Positions 32,119 through 43,529 of a stretch of 61,722 bases of DNA are shown here, in pieces. Both the position numbers and the translations under genes were made by a program. The notes beneath the pieces were generated by a model. That model did no database searches. It was not told where the DNA came from and saw only the letters and a list, made by a program, of their open reading frames with translations. Within the stretch, counting starts at the first letter, position 1, and every line of letters starts with the position of its first letter. Where the stretch lies: NCBI RefSeq assembly GCF_030813635.1, contig NZ_JAUSUM010000005.1, positions 1 to 61,722 of the forward strand, in the 5' to 3' direction. The DNA is from Salibacterium salarium. Its GTDB lineage: Bacteria; Bacillota; Bacilli; Bacillales; Marinococcaceae.

Positions 32119-32532
32119 TTATTTTTTAGAACGCTTTGTGCCGTATTTTGAACGACTTTGTTTACGGTTCTGAACACCAGCAGTGTCAAGAGCACCGCGT
32201 ACGATATGATAACGTACACCAGGAAGGTCCTTCACACGGCCGCCACGAATAAGAACAACACTGTGTTCTTGCAAGTTATGGCCGATTCCTGGAATATAAG
32301 CAGTCACTTCTATTTGGTTGGTCAAACGTACACGAGCATATTTACGCAATGCGGAGTTCGGTTTCTTTGGTGTCATTGTCCCAACACGAGTACATACTCC
32401 ACGTTTTTGAGGAGAGTCTTGATCGGTCGGGATTTTTCTGTAACTGTTGTAACCTTTATTCAAGGCTGGGGAGTCAGACCCCTTTGTTTTTACTTGACGA
32501 CCTTTACGTACCAATTGATTGATAGTTGGCAT
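32119..32532 (-). CDS. rpsL: 30S ribosomal protein S12
   Basis: A 137-residue S12 of the decoding centre. The streptomycin-determining [11 protein letters not shown] and [12 protein letters not shown] regions have wild-type Lys residues, so the sequence predicts drug sensitivity. It begins the str trio rpsL-rpsG-fusA after ybxF. Confidence 0.98.
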   Translation of the reverse strand: MPTINQLVRKGRQVKTKGSDSPALNKGYNSYRKIPTDQDSPQKRGVCTRVGTMTPKKPNSALRKYARVRLTNQIEVTAYIPGIGHNLQEHSVVLIRGGRVKDLPGVRYHIVRGALDTAGVQNRKQSRSKYGTKRSKK

Positions 32533-32605
32533 AGTGTTTCCTCCTTTCTTTCAGCGTATTCATAAGACCACCGTTCCAGGTGGTTCATTGTAAAGCAAAA
32601 GTAAA

Positions 32606-32640
32606 GTTTTTGCCAGCAGGACAAGCCTGCTAGCAAAAAC
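32606..32640 (-). other. strong hairpin between ybxF and rpsL
   Basis: GTTTTTGCCAGCAGG (32606-32620) pairs with CCTGCTAGCAAAAAC (32626-32640) with a single mismatch and a 5-base loop. It starts one base past the ybxF stop and is not followed by a T-run in the transcript. It may act as a partial terminator, a processing site or a protein-binding element before the str genes. Confidence 0.6.
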
Positions 32641-32641
32641 G

Positions 32642-32893
32642 TCATTGCTTTTTCAGTGCAACCGCAGCAGCTCCAACATCAATTCCACAGACTTTACCAA
32701 GTCTTCTCATAGAGTCAACGGTATAAACCGGAACTCCTTTCAGCTCGGCTGCGAGAAGAACTCTGCTAATAACCCTGTTTTCTGCATCATCAGCTACGAT
32801 TACTTCATTAACGAAGTTTGCTTCAAGAGCTTTTAATGTTTGCTTCGTTCCAATCAAAACCTCATCCGCCTGTGATACTTTTTCATAAGACAT
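32642..32893 (-). CDS. ybxF: L7Ae-family K-turn-binding protein YbxF
   Basis: An 83-residue L7Ae/L30e/S12e-fold protein (SYEKVSQADEVLIGTKQTLK at the start, CGIDVGAAAVALKKQ at the end). YbxF of B. subtilis binds kink-turn RNA, though its cellular target is not settled. The ATG at 32893 is favoured by the homologous start and by GGAGGATAC upstream. It lies between rpoC and rpsL as in B. subtilis. Confidence 0.93.
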   Translation of the reverse strand: MSYEKVSQADEVLIGTKQTLKALEANFVNEVIVADDAENRVISRVLLAAELKGVPVYTVDSMRRLGKVCGIDVGAAAVALKKQ

Positions 32894-32970
32894 TCTGTAT
32901 CCTCCAAAGCACAGGGTGTTAGGCGCACTTTGACAGCATATCACCATGGTGAAAAGATGTCAATACTATT

Positions 32971-35900
32971 TTAATTTTGAGGAATCGTCTCTTCAGCCGT
33001 TTCTATCGTTTTTTCCTGTTGCTCTTCCGGTTTATCCATTTCTAATGAGCGATAACGCTGCATTCCGGTACCTGCAGGAACAAGTTTTCCGATAATAACA
33101 TTTTCTTTTAAGCCGAGAAGTTCATCCCTCTTGCCTTTAATTGCTGCGTCTGTAAGCACACGTGTTGTTTCTTGGAAAGAGGCCGCTGAAAGGAAGGAAT
33201 CCGTTTCAAGCGAGGCTTTTGTAATACCAAGAATAACTGGGTTACCAACAGCTGGTTTGCCGCCCTGTTCCAATACTTTTTGGTTAGCGTTGTCGAAGTG
33301 GTGAATTTCAACCATTGATCCCGGCAGTACTTCTGTTTCTCCAGAATCCGCCACACGAACTTTTCTCAACATCTGGCGCACCATGACTTCAACGTGCTTG
33401 TCACCAATTTCTACGCCCTGCATGCTATATACTTTTTGTACTTCTTTTAAGAGGTATCTTTGTACTTCCTGCACCCCTGTAACCTTCAATAGTTCTTTCG
33501 GATCAATGGAACCTTCCGTTAATGCCTCACCGGATTTGACCATATCTCCTAATTCTACTCTGAGACGAGAGCCATATGCGGTTGTGTAATTCCGTGTTTC
33601 AAGATTGCCTTGTACCGTAATTTCTTTTTTACCTTGGTGTTCCTTAACGTCAACAATTTCTCCATCGAGTTCGGATATTAGCGCTTGACCTTTTGGATTC
33701 CGGGCTTCAAACAATTCTTGAATACGAGGAAGACCTTGTGTGATATCGTCTCCTGCAACACCACCGGTATGGAATGTACGCATTGTCAACTGTGTACCTG
33801 GTTCACCAATGGATTGTGCAGCGATAATGCCCACGGCTTCTCCCACTTCAACGTCTGATCCCGTTGCAAGGTTTTTACCATAACACTTCTTACAAACTCC
33901 GTGGCGTGTGTCACACGTGAACACAGAACGTATTGTTGCGCTTTCTACACCTGAATCTTCGATGAGCTTAGCTCTGTCTTCATCCATTAATTCGCCTTTT
34001 TTAGCCAGTACTTCATTCGTTTCTGGATGACGAATCGTCTTAAAGGCAACACGTCCGATGAGACGATCTTGAAGTTTTTCAATTACTTCATTTCCTTCAC
34101 GCAATGCATAGACATCAAGACCGCGGTCCGTTCCACAATCATCTTCACGAACAATGACATCTTGGGCAACGTCGACTAGACGGCGTGTTAGATAACCAGA
34201 ATCGGCTGTCTTCAAGGCAGTGTCGGCAAGACCTTTACGAGCACCATGTGTAGAAATAAAGTACTCAAGTACCGTCAGACCTTCACGGAAACTAGACTTG
34301 ATAGGAAGCTCGATGATTTTACCAGATGGGTTGGCCATCAGACCACGCATCCCTGCAAGCTGTGTAAAGTTTGATGCGTTACCACGTGCACCCGAGTCAC
34401 TCATCATGAAAATAGGGTTGAGCGTATTTAGTGATTTTAACAGTTTATCTTGAATGGTATCTTTTGCTTCACTCCATTCAGAAATAACTTTGTTATAACG
34501 TTCTTCATCTGTGATTAAACCACGACGGAACTGCTTCATAACCCGCTCAATTTTGTCTTCGGTATCATCAATAATGTCTTGTTTGTCTTCCAATACCACG
34601 ATATCTGAAATCCCTACTGTAATACCAGCTTTAGTGGAATAATAAAAGCCTAGGTCTTTCATACGGTCGAGCATTTTTGATGTTTCGATAATTTGAAACT
34701 TCTTAAATACTTCTGCGATAACATCACCGAGAAAACCTTTTTTAAACGGAGGAACCAGTTCGCGGTTTTCATATTCTTTTTTCACATCGGTGGTCTTTTC
34801 AACGATATAATTACTTGGAATCTCAACTTCCAAGTTCGCGGCTGTCGGCTCATTGATATAAGGGAATGATTCTGGAAGTATCTCATTAAATATCAATTTC
34901 CCAACAGTCGTAAGCAATAACTTATCACTTTGTTCTTCAGCGAAATTCGTCTTATCCAAACTCGCCACAGGCAAGGCAATTCTAGTGTGTAAGTGAATAA
35001 AACCTGCGTGATATGCAGTTAACGCTTCATTAGAATCTTTAAAGACAGAACCTTCTCCGGTTGCGTTCTCTCTTTCCAAAGTCAAGTAATAGTTACCTAA
35101 AACCATGTCTTGTGAAGGAGTAACAACTGGCTTTCCGTCCTTTGGATTCAAAATGTTTTGAGCTGCGAGCATCAATACACGAGCCTCTGCTTGCGCTTCG
35201 GCGGAAAGCGGCACGTGAACAGCCATTTGGTCACCATCAAAGTCTGCGTTGTACGCTGTACATACAAGAGGGTGAAGCTTGACTGCACGGCCTTCTACAA
35301 GCGTTGGTTCAAAAGCTTGAATACCTAAGCGGTGCAATGTCGGAGCACGGTTTAGTAATACTGGATGTTCTTTGATAACTTCTTCCAACACATCCCATAC
35401 TTCAGGATGCACACGCTCTACTTTTCGTTTAGCGCTTTTTATATTGTGAGAAAGCCCTCTACTTACAAGTTCCTTCATAACAAATGGTTTAAATAGTTCT
35501 AACGCCATTTCCTTCGGCAAACCGCACTGATACATTTTCAAACTAGGTCCTACAACGATAACAGAACGACCGGAGTAGTCTACACGCTTACCAAGAAGGT
35601 TTTGACGAAAACGACCTTGCTTCCCTTTTAACATGTGGGAAAGTGACTTCAACGGACGGTTTCCGGGTCCAGTAACAGGACGACCGCGACGTCCATTGTC
35701 AATTAAAGCATCTACTGCTTCTTGGAGCATTCTTTTTTCATTTTGAACAATAATGTTTGGAGCGCCTAAATCCAACAGTCGCTTCAAACGGTTATTTCTA
35801 TTAATCACTCGGCGATACAAATCGTTTAAGTCAGATGTCGCAAAACGTCCACCATCCAACTGCACCATTGGGCGAATCTCTGGAGGTACAATCGGAAGCA

Positions 35901-36588
35901 CATCTAAAATCATCCATGCTGGATGGTTTCCAGAATGACGGAATGATTCTAAGACTTCGAGTCGTTTAATTGCTCGTGTACGCCGTTGTCCTTGAGCTGT
36001 CTCCAATTCATCTTTCAGCATCTTCACTTCTTTATCAAGGTCAAGGTCATGCAAAATCTTTCGAATTGCTTCTGCACCCATTTTAGCAGTGAATCCTTTG
36101 CCGTATTTATCATAATACGAACGATATTCTCTTTCTGAAAGCAATTGCTTATAATCGAGCGGCGTTTCTCCTGTATCCGTTACAACATAAGATGCAAAGT
36201 AAATAACTTCTTCAAGAGATCGAGGGGACATATCAAGTACAAGTCCCATCCGACTTGGGATTCCTTTAAAATACCAAATATGAGAGACAGGTGCAGCCAG
36301 TTCAATATGACCCATGCGTTCACGTCTTACTTTTGAACGGGTTACCTCTACGCCACAACGATCACACACAACGCCCTTATACCGAACTCGCTTATACTTT
36401 CCGCAGTGACATTCCCAATCCTTCGTAGGACCAAAAATCCGCTCACAGAAAAGCCCATCTTTCTCCGGTTTCAACGTACGATAGTTAATCGTTTCTGGCT
36501 TTTTCACTTCTCCGCGGGACCAAGAGCGCATCTTATCAGGTGATGCGAGACCAACTTTCATATATTCAAAATTATTTACGTCTATCAA
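32971..36588 (-). CDS. rpoC: RNA polymerase beta' subunit
   Basis: A 1205-residue beta' with TTG start at 36588 after GGAGGTTGACCCC. N-terminal zinc ribbon CHCGK...CDRCG (about 60-78), the catalytic [12 protein letters not shown] motif (Asp triad), the bridge-helix segment [20 protein letters not shown] region and the second zinc site ([13 protein letters not shown]) are intact. The C-terminus is acidic and slightly longer than in B. subtilis. It is separated from rpoB by 107 bases that contain a long hairpin. Confidence 0.98.
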   Translation of the reverse strand: MIDVNNFEYMKVGLASPDKMRSWSRGEVKKPETINYRTLKPEKDGLFCERIFGPTKDWECHCGKYKRVRYKGVVCDRCGVEVTRSKVRRERMGHIELAAPVSHIWYFKGIPSRMGLVLDMSPRSLEEVIYFASYVVTDTGETPLDYKQLLSEREYRSYYDKYGKGFTAKMGAEAIRKILHDLDLDKEVKMLKDELETAQGQRRTRAIKRLEVLESFRHSGNHPAWMILDVLPIVPPEIRPMVQLDGGRFATSDLNDLYRRVINRNNRLKRLLDLGAPNIIVQNEKRMLQEAVDALIDNGRRGRPVTGPGNRPLKSLSHMLKGKQGRFRQNLLGKRVDYSGRSVIVVGPSLKMYQCGLPKEMALELFKPFVMKELVSRGLSHNIKSAKRKVERVHPEVWDVLEEVIKEHPVLLNRAPTLHRLGIQAFEPTLVEGRAVKLHPLVCTAYNADFDGDQMAVHVPLSAEAQAEARVLMLAAQNILNPKDGKPVVTPSQDMVLGNYYLTLERENATGEGSVFKDSNEALTAYHAGFIHLHTRIALPVASLDKTNFAEEQSDKLLLTTVGKLIFNEILPESFPYINEPTAANLEVEIPSNYIVEKTTDVKKEYENRELVPPFKKGFLGDVIAEVFKKFQIIETSKMLDRMKDLGFYYSTKAGITVGISDIVVLEDKQDIIDDTEDKIERVMKQFRRGLITDEERYNKVISEWSEAKDTIQDKLLKSLNTLNPIFMMSDSGARGNASNFTQLAGMRGLMANPSGKIIELPIKSSFREGLTVLEYFISTHGARKGLADTALKTADSGYLTRRLVDVAQDVIVREDDCGTDRGLDVYALREGNEVIEKLQDRLIGRVAFKTIRHPETNEVLAKKGELMDEDRAKLIEDSGVESATIRSVFTCDTRHGVCKKCYGKNLATGSDVEVGEAVGIIAAQSIGEPGTQLTMRTFHTGGVAGDDITQGLPRIQELFEARNPKGQALISELDGEIVDVKEHQGKKEITVQGNLETRNYTTAYGSRLRVELGDMVKSGEALTEGSIDPKELLKVTGVQEVQRYLLKEVQKVYSMQGVEIGDKHVEVMVRQMLRKVRVADSGETEVLPGSMVEIHHFDNANQKVLEQGGKPAVGNPVILGITKASLETDSFLSAASFQETTRVLTDAAIKGKRDELLGLKENVIIGKLVPAGTGMQRYRSLEMDKPEEQQEKTIETAEETIPQN

Positions 36589-36628
36589 GGGGTCAACCTC
36601 CCTTTCGAAACTTTGGGATAGCGGTAAG

Positions 36629-36682
36629 AACAGGCACAGAAGAGATGCTTATAATAAAGCATCTCTTTTCTTATGTCCTGTT
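36629..36682 (-). other. long hairpin in the rpoB-rpoC gap
   Basis: AAGAGATGCT (36640-36649) pairs perfectly with AGCATCTCTT (36658-36667); an outer AACAGG/CCTGTT pair (36629-36634 and 36677-36682) can extend it. No T-run follows in the direction of transcription. A double-stranded RNase site or a pause/attenuation element is possible. Confidence 0.6.
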
Positions 36683-36695
36683 GCTATAACCTGCC

Positions 36696-39600
36696 TCAGG
36701 CATTTTCACTGGACTCTAATTTCAGGTTCAACGTGCCGCTGGATTCATCTTCATCATCCAACTCTTTCATCTCAATTTCTTCTTCTGTACTTGAGAGCAT
36801 CTTAACGTCCATTCCAAGGCTTTGAAGCTCTTTTATTAATACTTTAAAAGACTCTGGGACTCCTGGTTCAGGTACGTTTTCGCCTTTGACAATAGCTTCA
36901 TACGTTTTCACACGCCCTACTACGTCATCCGATTTTACTGTCAAAATTTCTTGAAGAGTATAAGCAGCGCCATAAGCTTCAAGAGCCCAAACTTCCATTT
37001 CACCAAAACGCTGTCCACCAAATTGAGCTTTTCCGCCTAGTGGTTGTTGGGTTACCAATGAATAAGGTCCCGTAGAACGAGCATGAAGCTTATCATCTAC
37101 CATGTGAGCAAGTTTAATCATATACATGATACCTACTGAAACACGGTTATCGAATGGTTCACCCGTTCTTCCGTCATACAATACGGTTTTTCCGTCACGA
37201 GCAAGACCAGCTTCCTGAATCGTTTCCCAAACGTCTTCCTCTCGCGCACCGTCAAATACCGGTGTCGCCATATGAAGATTCAACGATCTTGCTGCCATAC
37301 CGAGATGCAGCTCTAATACCTGACCAATGTTCATACGAGAAGGAACACCTAGAGGGTTCAACATAATTTCAATCGGAGTCCCATCCGGAAGATAAGGCAT
37401 ATCTTCTTCAGGTAATATCCTAGAAATAACACCTTTGTTTCCGTGACGTCCTGCCATTTTGTCCCCTTCGTGTATTTTTCGTTTTTGAACGAGATACACA
37501 CGAACAAGTTGATTCACTCCCGGCGGAAGCTCATCACCATCATCGCGGTTAAATATCTTAACGTCTAAGACAATACCATCTGCGCCGTGAGGAACTCTCA
37601 AGGAGGTGTCGCGAACTTCTCTAGCTTTTTCTCCAAAGATAGCATGCAGTAAGCGTTCTTCAGCACTTAGTTCCGTCATCCCTTTTGGAGTTACTTTCCC
37701 TACAAGGATATCTCCGTCTTTCACTTCGGCACCTACACGAATAATGCCGCGGTCATCTAGGTTTTTCAGCGCTTCTTCACTGACATTCGGAATATCTCTT
37801 GTAATCTCTTCCGGTCCTAGTTTTGTATCCCGGGCTTCTGATTCATATTCTTCAATATGAACAGATGTGTAAACATCATCTTTCACAAGACGTTCACTTA
37901 GAATAATCGCATCCTCATAGTTATAACCATCCCATGTCATAAATCCGACGAGAATGTTTCGACCAAGGGCCATTTCTCCTTTTTCCATCGAAGGTCCATC
38001 GCCTAAAACTTCTCCTTTTTCGACACGGTCACCCTCAATTGCAATCGGGCGTTGGTTGTAACTTGTTCCTTGGTTAGAACGGATATGCTTTGACATCTTG
38101 TATTTCTCAAGGTCTGTCTCGACCTCTTTGCCGTTAACGTCTTCTAGCTTACGTACCCAGATTTCTCGAGCAGTAACCCGTTCTACAGTGCCTTTTGATC
38201 TCGCTACTACCGCAGCACCAGAATCACGGGCGGATACATATTCCATTCCTGTACCGACAAGTGGTGCTTCAGGCTCTAGCAAAGGTACAGCTTGACGTTG
38301 CATATTCGCCCCCATTAACGCACGGTTGGAGTCATCGTTTTCCAAAAACGGAACACAAGCTGTTGCTGCAGACACAACTTGTTTTGGAGAAACATCCATG
38401 TAGTCAATTTTTTCCTTTGGAACATGGGTGTTTTCACCACGAAAACGGGCAATAATACTATCATCGGCAAAACGACCGTCTTCGGTAAGTTTGGCGTTAG
38501 CTTGCGCAACAACGTAATTATCTTCTTCGTCAGCCGTTAGATAATCACATTCTTTTGTTACGATGCCAGTCTCATGGTCGACTCTGCGATAAGCTGTTTC
38601 AATAAAACCAAATTCGTTCACCTTGGCGTAACTTGAAAGAGAGTTAATGAGCCCGATGTTCGGTCCTTCCGGCGTTTCAATTGGACACATACGTCCATAG
38701 TGGGAATAGTGAACGTCACGTACTTCAAAACCTGCTCTTTCTCTTGTTAAACCACCTGGCCCAAGTGCAGATAAACGACGTTTGTGCGTTAATTCCGCTA
38801 ATGGGTTTGTTTGGTCCATAAATTGCGATAGCTGCGAGCTTCCGAAAAACTCTTTAATAGAAGCTATAACCGGTCTAATATTAATAAGGGCTTGTGGAGT
38901 AATGGAGCTCGGATCTTGAATCGACATCCTTTCACGGACAACCCTCTCCATCCGAGATAAACCAATACGGAATTGATTCTGCAGTAACTCCCCTACCGAA
39001 CGCAGACGACGGTTACCTAAATGGTCAATATCGTCTGTTAAACCGACTCCATGCAATAAATTGAAGAAGTAGTTAATAGTAGATATGATGTCTTCTGGAG
39101 TAATGTTCTTTACATCACGGTCAATGTTGCCATTGCTTATGACACTTATGACTTTATCTTCTTCTTGTTCTTCTGGAGCATATATCTTAACAGCCTGCAC
39201 ATCGAGGTCTGCTTCTTCCATCACACCACCGGCAACCGTCACGCGTTTAAACCCTAAGTCCTTTTCAAGATAAGGCAGTAACCGGTCAAGCAGGCGACGA
39301 TCTAATACATCTCCATCTTCTGCAAGAATTTCTCCTGTTTCAGGGTCAGCTAATGTTTCAGCAAGACGCTGATTAAATAAACGGTTTTGTATATGAAGTT
39401 TTTTGTTCGCTTTATAACGACCTACGTTAGCGAGGTCATAACGTTTCGGATCAAAAAACCTTGTGTTCAAAAGACTTTTTGCGCTGTCAACTGTTGGGGG
39501 CTCTCCAGGGCGAAGACGCTCATAGATTTCGAGTAACGCCTTCTCACTGCCTTCTGTGTTGTCCTTTTCCAACGTATTGCGCAAATACTCATCTTCTCCG

Positions 39601-40232
39601 AGTAAATCAATGATCTCTTGATCAGACCCGAACCCAAGTGCGCGTAAGAGTACCGTAACAGGTATCTTTCTGGTACGATCGATACGTACGTATACAATAT
39701 CTTTTGCGTCTGTTTCTAACTCAAGCCACGCCCCCCGGTTCGGAATGACCGTGGCGGTATGTCCTTTTTTACCGTTCTTGTCCAATTTCTCATTAAAATA
39801 TACACTTGGAGAACGCACAAGTTGAGATACAATAACACGTTCGGCCCCATTAATAATAAAGGTTCCCGTGTCTGTCATAAGCGGAAAGTCGCCCATAAAC
39901 ACTTCTTGCTCTTTCACTTCGCCCGTTTCTTTATTCATCAAACGGACTTTAACCCGTAGTGGAGCAGAAAACGTTACGTCTCGTTCTTTTGATTCATCCA
40001 TAGAATACTTTGGTTCACCAAGGCTATAGTCAATAAACTCAAGAACCAGATTACCCGTGAAATCTTCAATGGGAGATATATCCTGAAACATTTCACGAAT
40101 ACCCTCATCAAGAAACCATTGATAAGAAGCTGTTTGAATTTCAATTAAATTAGGAAGATCCAATACTTCATTGATTCGAGCATAGCTTCTTCTTTGGCGG
40201 TGGCGTCCAAACTGAATAAGTTGACCTGTCAA
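36696..40232 (-). CDS. rpoB: RNA polymerase beta subunit
   Basis: A 1178-residue beta. TTG start at 40232 ([17 protein letters not shown] follows) with AAGGGGTG 7 bases upstream, the same start codon as B. subtilis rpoB; the earlier GTG is not needed. The rifampicin region ([27 protein letters not shown]) is wild type. EGPNIGLI and the catalytic-side GNKGVISRI are present; the C-terminus is acidic. Confidence 0.98.
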   Translation of the reverse strand: MTGQLIQFGRHRQRRSYARINEVLDLPNLIEIQTASYQWFLDEGIREMFQDISPIEDFTGNLVLEFIDYSLGEPKYSMDESKERDVTFSAPLRVKVRLMNKETGEVKEQEVFMGDFPLMTDTGTFIINGAERVIVSQLVRSPSVYFNEKLDKNGKKGHTATVIPNRGAWLELETDAKDIVYVRIDRTRKIPVTVLLRALGFGSDQEIIDLLGEDEYLRNTLEKDNTEGSEKALLEIYERLRPGEPPTVDSAKSLLNTRFFDPKRYDLANVGRYKANKKLHIQNRLFNQRLAETLADPETGEILAEDGDVLDRRLLDRLLPYLEKDLGFKRVTVAGGVMEEADLDVQAVKIYAPEEQEEDKVISVISNGNIDRDVKNITPEDIISTINYFFNLLHGVGLTDDIDHLGNRRLRSVGELLQNQFRIGLSRMERVVRERMSIQDPSSITPQALINIRPVIASIKEFFGSSQLSQFMDQTNPLAELTHKRRLSALGPGGLTRERAGFEVRDVHYSHYGRMCPIETPEGPNIGLINSLSSYAKVNEFGFIETAYRRVDHETGIVTKECDYLTADEEDNYVVAQANAKLTEDGRFADDSIIARFRGENTHVPKEKIDYMDVSPKQVVSAATACVPFLENDDSNRALMGANMQRQAVPLLEPEAPLVGTGMEYVSARDSGAAVVARSKGTVERVTAREIWVRKLEDVNGKEVETDLEKYKMSKHIRSNQGTSYNQRPIAIEGDRVEKGEVLGDGPSMEKGEMALGRNILVGFMTWDGYNYEDAIILSERLVKDDVYTSVHIEEYESEARDTKLGPEEITRDIPNVSEEALKNLDDRGIIRVGAEVKDGDILVGKVTPKGMTELSAEERLLHAIFGEKAREVRDTSLRVPHGADGIVLDVKIFNRDDGDELPPGVNQLVRVYLVQKRKIHEGDKMAGRHGNKGVISRILPEEDMPYLPDGTPIEIMLNPLGVPSRMNIGQVLELHLGMAARSLNLHMATPVFDGAREEDVWETIQEAGLARDGKTVLYDGRTGEPFDNRVSVGIMYMIKLAHMVDDKLHARSTGPYSLVTQQPLGGKAQFGGQRFGEMEVWALEAYGAAYTLQEILTVKSDDVVGRVKTYEAIVKGENVPEPGVPESFKVLIKELQSLGMDVKMLSSTEEEIEMKELDDEDESSGTLNLKLESSENA

Positions 40233-40752
40233 CTGAGTCACCCCTTAAATATCACATAATGTCCACCTGTTTATAACAGGTTGAATATACCAAAGGCGGC
40301 CGCTAAAATGATAAACATAAAAGTTGCCTTACCTTTATTCCTACAAGAAAAGCATACAAACTCAGAAAAAGTTGAAAGTCGTAATACTTCCACTTTGCAT
40401 GATTGCCTGAGTACTGAAGCTAAACATCGAAAACGCCTAAACTCTATACTGTTTCACCTTATAAAGTAAACCCGGAAACTACCAAGCTCACTAAACGATC
40501 GTAACAACGTTGTTGTCACATTCATAAGGGTTACTCTAAAATATAACTTCTGACGATACAAAGAAAAAAATGGTCTCTTATTGTAAGAACCACTATTCGT
40601 CATCTGTCAGACTGATTATATTATTTTTCCCTACCCCTGCTTCATTTATACATGGTACAATAATAAAAAATAATTAGTAATTGTGTAATACCCATGTATC
40701 TACAAGGACACTTATATGCATTAAATAATGTTAACACAATAGGATAAGGTGG
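40233..40752. promoter_or_regulatory. 520-base ybxB-rpoB gap: rpoB promoter region and leader
   Basis: No gene is visible. Two weak minus-strand promoters can be drawn: TTGTGT-17-TATAAG (40734-40739 and 40711-40716) and TTGGTA-16-TATAAG (40480-40485 and 40458-40463). A short palindrome CCTGTTATAAACAGG lies close to rpoB (about 40268-40282). B. subtilis rpoB has its own promoter in this gap, so one is expected; which candidate is real cannot be decided from sequence. Confidence 0.45.
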
Positions 40753-41352
40753 TCAATCTTTTTTTGCACAAAAGATGTAGTAGCCTTTATTTTTACTAAC
40801 CAGCTGTACCTCTCGAAAGATAGACGATAGTTTTTCTTTCGCAGATGGAGCACCTTGCTTTTTTTGAATAACTACCCAAAGAGAGCCGCCTGACTGCAAA
40901 TGATTAGAAGCTTCTTCAAACAGCGAATGAACAACCTGTTTTCCCGCTCTTATCGGCGGATTAGTAATAATTGCAGCGAAATCTGCCTTTTCGATAGCAG
41001 AAAAAAGATCACTATTTTTCACGACAGTGTTTTTGAGTCCATAAGCGGTAGCGTTCTTCTCCGCTAATTGCAGCGCTCGTTCATTTACGTCCGTCAGCCA
41101 CACTTGTCGCTTTGTTTCCAACGCCAGAGAAATTCCAATCGGACCATACCCACAACCTACGTCAAGGATACTCCCCTCTTGCTCCGGCCACGAATAGGCA
41201 TCTAATAACGTTCTACTCCCAAAATCAACTTCCTTTTTCGAAAATACACCATGATCACTTATAAAGCTCAGTCTTCGCCCTCGCAAACGGCATTCTATCT
41301 TTCGTTCCTCACTATCTTTTCCTGGGTTTTTCTCAAAATAGTGACTACTCAT
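40753..41352 (-). CDS. ybxB: YbxB, class I SAM-dependent methyltransferase (RsmC-like)
   Basis: A 199-residue methyltransferase. The SAM-binding motif LDVGCGYGPIG and the catalytic TNPPIRAGK (NPP[FI]) motif indicate N2-guanine methylation of the kind done by RsmC on 16S rRNA; the actual target in Bacillus is not something I can state. The ATG at 41352 has GGAG 6 bases upstream. It lies between rplL and rpoB as in B. subtilis, after the rplL terminator. Confidence 0.88.
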   Translation of the reverse strand: MSSHYFEKNPGKDSEERKIECRLRGRRLSFISDHGVFSKKEVDFGSRTLLDAYSWPEQEGSILDVGCGYGPIGISLALETKRQVWLTDVNERALQLAEKNATAYGLKNTVVKNSDLFSAIEKADFAAIITNPPIRAGKQVVHSLFEEASNHLQSGGSLWVVIQKKQGAPSAKEKLSSIFREVQLVSKNKGYYIFCAKKD

Positions 41353-41470
41353 ACCATTCTCCACGTCCTTTTGTTAGCAGATATGAAAGTATAAAAATGT
41401 CAGCGTTTTGTTATGTTATTTCAGTTTAACAAACACAAGCTCTTTTTCTCAAACGCTACCTTTTTTATAC

Positions 41471-41509
41471 AAAAGGAGCTTCCTCTGTGATTAGAGAAAG
41501 CTCCTTCAG
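41471..41509 (-). terminator. terminator after rplL
   Basis: AAGGAGCTTTCTCT pairs with AGAGGAAGCTCCTT and is followed by TTTG and T-rich sequence on the minus strand, about 20 bases past the rplL stop. Confidence 0.85.
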
Positions 41510-41526
41510 CATTCTTTCGAACTCTT

Positions 41527-41886
41527 TTATTTAAGTTCTACTGTAGCGCCAGCTTCTTCAAGTTGACTCTTAATTTGTTCTGCTTCTTCTTTGTCAGCAC
41601 CCTCTTTAAGAGTATCTGGTGTTCCATCAACAAGAGCTTTAGCTTCTTTGAGACCAAGACCAGTGATTTCACGAACAACTTTAATTACGTTGATCTTAGA
41701 ACCACCTGCATCTTCTAGTACAACATCAAATTCAGTTTGCTCTTCTGCTGCTTCAGCAGGAGCAGCTCCAACAGCAACTGGTGCCGCTGCAGTTACACCA
41801 AATTCTTCTTCAATAGCTTTTACAAGATCGTTCAATTCAAGAACGGACATTCCTTTTACTTCTTCAATGATTTGTTCCTTACTCAT
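41527..41886 (-). CDS. rplL: 50S ribosomal protein L7/L12
   Basis: A 119-residue stalk protein. The N-terminal dimerisation part ([20 protein letters not shown]), an Ala/Pro-rich hinge (about 35-52) and the factor-binding C-terminal domain ([15 protein letters not shown]) are all present. It recruits EF-Tu and EF-G to the ribosome. Co-transcribed with rplJ. Confidence 0.98.
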   Translation of the reverse strand: MSKEQIIEEVKGMSVLELNDLVKAIEEEFGVTAAAPVAVGAAPAEAAEEQTEFDVVLEDAGGSKINVIKVVREITGLGLKEAKALVDGTPDTLKEGADKEEAEQIKSQLEEAGATVELK

Positions 41887-41956
41887 TGTAAATCCTCCTT
41901 TAATTAATTGTTTTCATTATTATCTAACATAAGATTCACGTGCATAAAACAGTCGT

Positions 41957-42457
41957 TTACGCGCCCTCTTCCTCTTTTTGATCAGCAACTGCTTTTGTTG
42001 CCAATGCAAAGTTACGGATAGGAGCCTGTAGAACGTTAAGAAGCATCGATACAAGGCCTTCGTGTGATGGAAGACTTGCTAGTTCGTGGATCTCTTCAAG
42101 TGACGCCACACGTCCTTGAATAATTCCTGTTTTAATCTCCAACGCTTCATGATCTTTTGCGAAATTATTAATGATTTTAGCAGGAGCCACTACATCTTCT
42201 GTACTTGTAGCAATAGCTGTAGGACCTAGCAAAAATTCATCAAGTTCCGTTAAATTTGTTTTCTCTGTAGCTCGACGAACCATCGTGTTTTTGTATACTT
42301 TAAAATCGACGCCTGCTTCACGAAGTTGCTTCCGCAATTCTGTCGCTTCCTCAACATTCAATCCACGATAGTCAACAACAACAGTAGAAATGCTATTCTC
42401 AAGCTTTTCCGCAATTTCCTGAACGACCTGTTGTTTTCCTTCAATTACTGCGTTCAT
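41957..42457 (-). CDS. rplJ: 50S ribosomal protein L10
   Basis: A 166-residue L10, the stalk base that carries L12 dimers on its C-terminal helix. The ATG at 42457, with AGGAGG 8 bases upstream, gives the B. subtilis length. It represses its own operon by binding the leader at 42517-42646. Confidence 0.97.
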   Translation of the reverse strand: MNAVIEGKQQVVQEIAEKLENSISTVVVDYRGLNVEEATELRKQLREAGVDFKVYKNTMVRRATEKTNLTELDEFLLGPTAIATSTEDVVAPAKIINNFAKDHEALEIKTGIIQGRVASLEEIHELASLPSHEGLVSMLLNVLQAPIRNFALATKAVADQKEEEGA

Positions 42458-42516
42458 GTCTAACACCTCCTGCTCTTATTATGAGTCGACCGCAAACATA
42501 ATGGGCATCATCCCCA

Positions 42517-42646
42517 TAAAAAAACCTTCATGTACACAGACATGAAGGTAGATGGTTCTCTTATCACACAATTTTTTCAAAAAAGTATGGCGAAAACTAC
42601 CTCGGCAGGGAATTAAGCCAATAGGCACCTGCTGTCTGCGGTGTTT
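42517..42646 (-). promoter_or_regulatory. L10 leader (r-protein autoregulation, transcription attenuation)
   Basis: The minus strand has the Bacillus L10-leader core, GCAGACAGCAGGTGCC and CCCTGCCGAGGT (about 42597-42642). An attenuator follows: ACCTTCATG/CATGAAGGT stem (42524-42532 with 42541-42549) and a run of seven T. L10(L12)4 binding favours the terminator and lowers rplJ-rplL expression. Confidence 0.9.
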
Positions 42647-42693
42647 ATTATATTATTTCACAAGTGTTACATACCGCTATACAGTATAGCGGT
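42647..42693 (-). promoter_or_regulatory. rplJ promoter region with perfect 21-base palindrome
   Basis: A -10 TATAAT (42647-42652, minus strand) lies just upstream of the L10 leader. At the -35 position there is no good hexamer; instead ACCGCTATAC and GTATAGCGGT (42673-42682 and 42684-42693) form a perfect palindrome around one base. It could be an operator, or a short-loop hairpin after rplA. Both readings are inference. Confidence 0.5.
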
Positions 42694-42715
42694 TTTAACA
42701 CTGGAAGTCAATCAC

Positions 42716-43414
42716 TTATTTCAAATTAAGGGTAGATGTGCTAATTCTAACACCAGGACCCATTGTAGAAGAAACAGCTGTATTTCTTACATACGTTCCT
42801 TTTGCTGCAGCAGGTTTTGCTTTAACCAAGGCGTCTATAAGAGCTCTGAAGTTTTCAGCGAGTTTGTCAGTATCAAATGAAATCTTACCGATTGGCGCAT
42901 GAATATTACCGGCTTTATCAACGCGGTATTCGACCTTACCAGCTTTCACTTCTTCTACAGCTTTTGTAACATCCATTGTTACCGTACCAGTCTTAGGATT
43001 TGGCATAAGACCTTTTGGTCCTAATATTTTACCTAGTTTACCAACTTGAGCCATCATGTCTGGTGTAGCAACAACAACATCAAAATCAAACCAGCCTTGC
43101 TGAACCTTGTTGACAAGATCTTCTTCACCAACATAATCTGCTCCAGCTGCTTCTGCTTCTTCCGCTTTATCACCTTTAGCGAAAACAAGAACACGTTGTG
43201 TCTTACCAGTTCCGTGCGGAAGTACAACTGCTCCGCGAAGTTGTTGATCATTCTTACGCGGATCTAGTCCAAGACGAACAGCAGCTTCTACTGTTTCATC
43301 AAAATTTGCAATAGATGTCTTTTTCACCAATTCAATGGCTTCTTCGGCATTATACTGCTGCTCACGATCTATGAGCTTCACAGCATCTTGATATTTCTTA
43401 CCTCTTTTAGCCAA
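42716..43414 (-). CDS. rplA: 50S ribosomal protein L1
   Basis: A 232-residue L1, the same length as in B. subtilis ([20 protein letters not shown] at the start, [18 protein letters not shown] in the middle). It forms the mobile L1 stalk beside the E site and commonly represses its own operon by binding a stalk mimic in the mRNA; candidate sites precede both this gene and rplK. Confidence 0.98.
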   Translation of the reverse strand: MAKRGKKYQDAVKLIDREQQYNAEEAIELVKKTSIANFDETVEAAVRLGLDPRKNDQQLRGAVVLPHGTGKTQRVLVFAKGDKAEEAEAAGADYVGEEDLVNKVQQGWFDFDVVVATPDMMAQVGKLGKILGPKGLMPNPKTGTVTMDVTKAVEEVKAGKVEYRVDKAGNIHAPIGKISFDTDKLAENFRALIDALVKAKPAAAKGTYVRNTAVSSTMGPGVRISTSTLNLK

Positions 43415-43431
43415 TTTTATTCCTCCTCGAT

Positions 43432-43459
43432 TGTGGTTTTAGCGGTCAGACCTCCCACT
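43432..43459 (-). promoter_or_regulatory. L1-site-like mRNA element before rplA
   Basis: The transcript reads AGUGGGAGG, then UCUGACCGCUAA and AACCAC. GUGG can pair with CCAC and GGUC with GACC. AGGUGGGAGG is the L1-binding segment of 23S rRNA, so this is a plausible L1 mimic just ahead of the rplA ribosome site. A separate stem (AGGTTGCGA/TCGCAACCT, about 43466-43515) lies upstream. Confidence 0.55.
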
Positions 43460-43529
43460 ATTAAAGGTTGCGAACGTGATATCCAATCCAAAAAGGAAAG
43501 GAAGTCGCAACCTCTTGTAAGGCAATTCA

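Noticed and set aside
36589-36695. Rho-independent terminator between rpoB and rpoC
   Set aside because: The hairpin has a T-run only on the non-transcribed orientation, so it would not terminate the rpoBC transcript.
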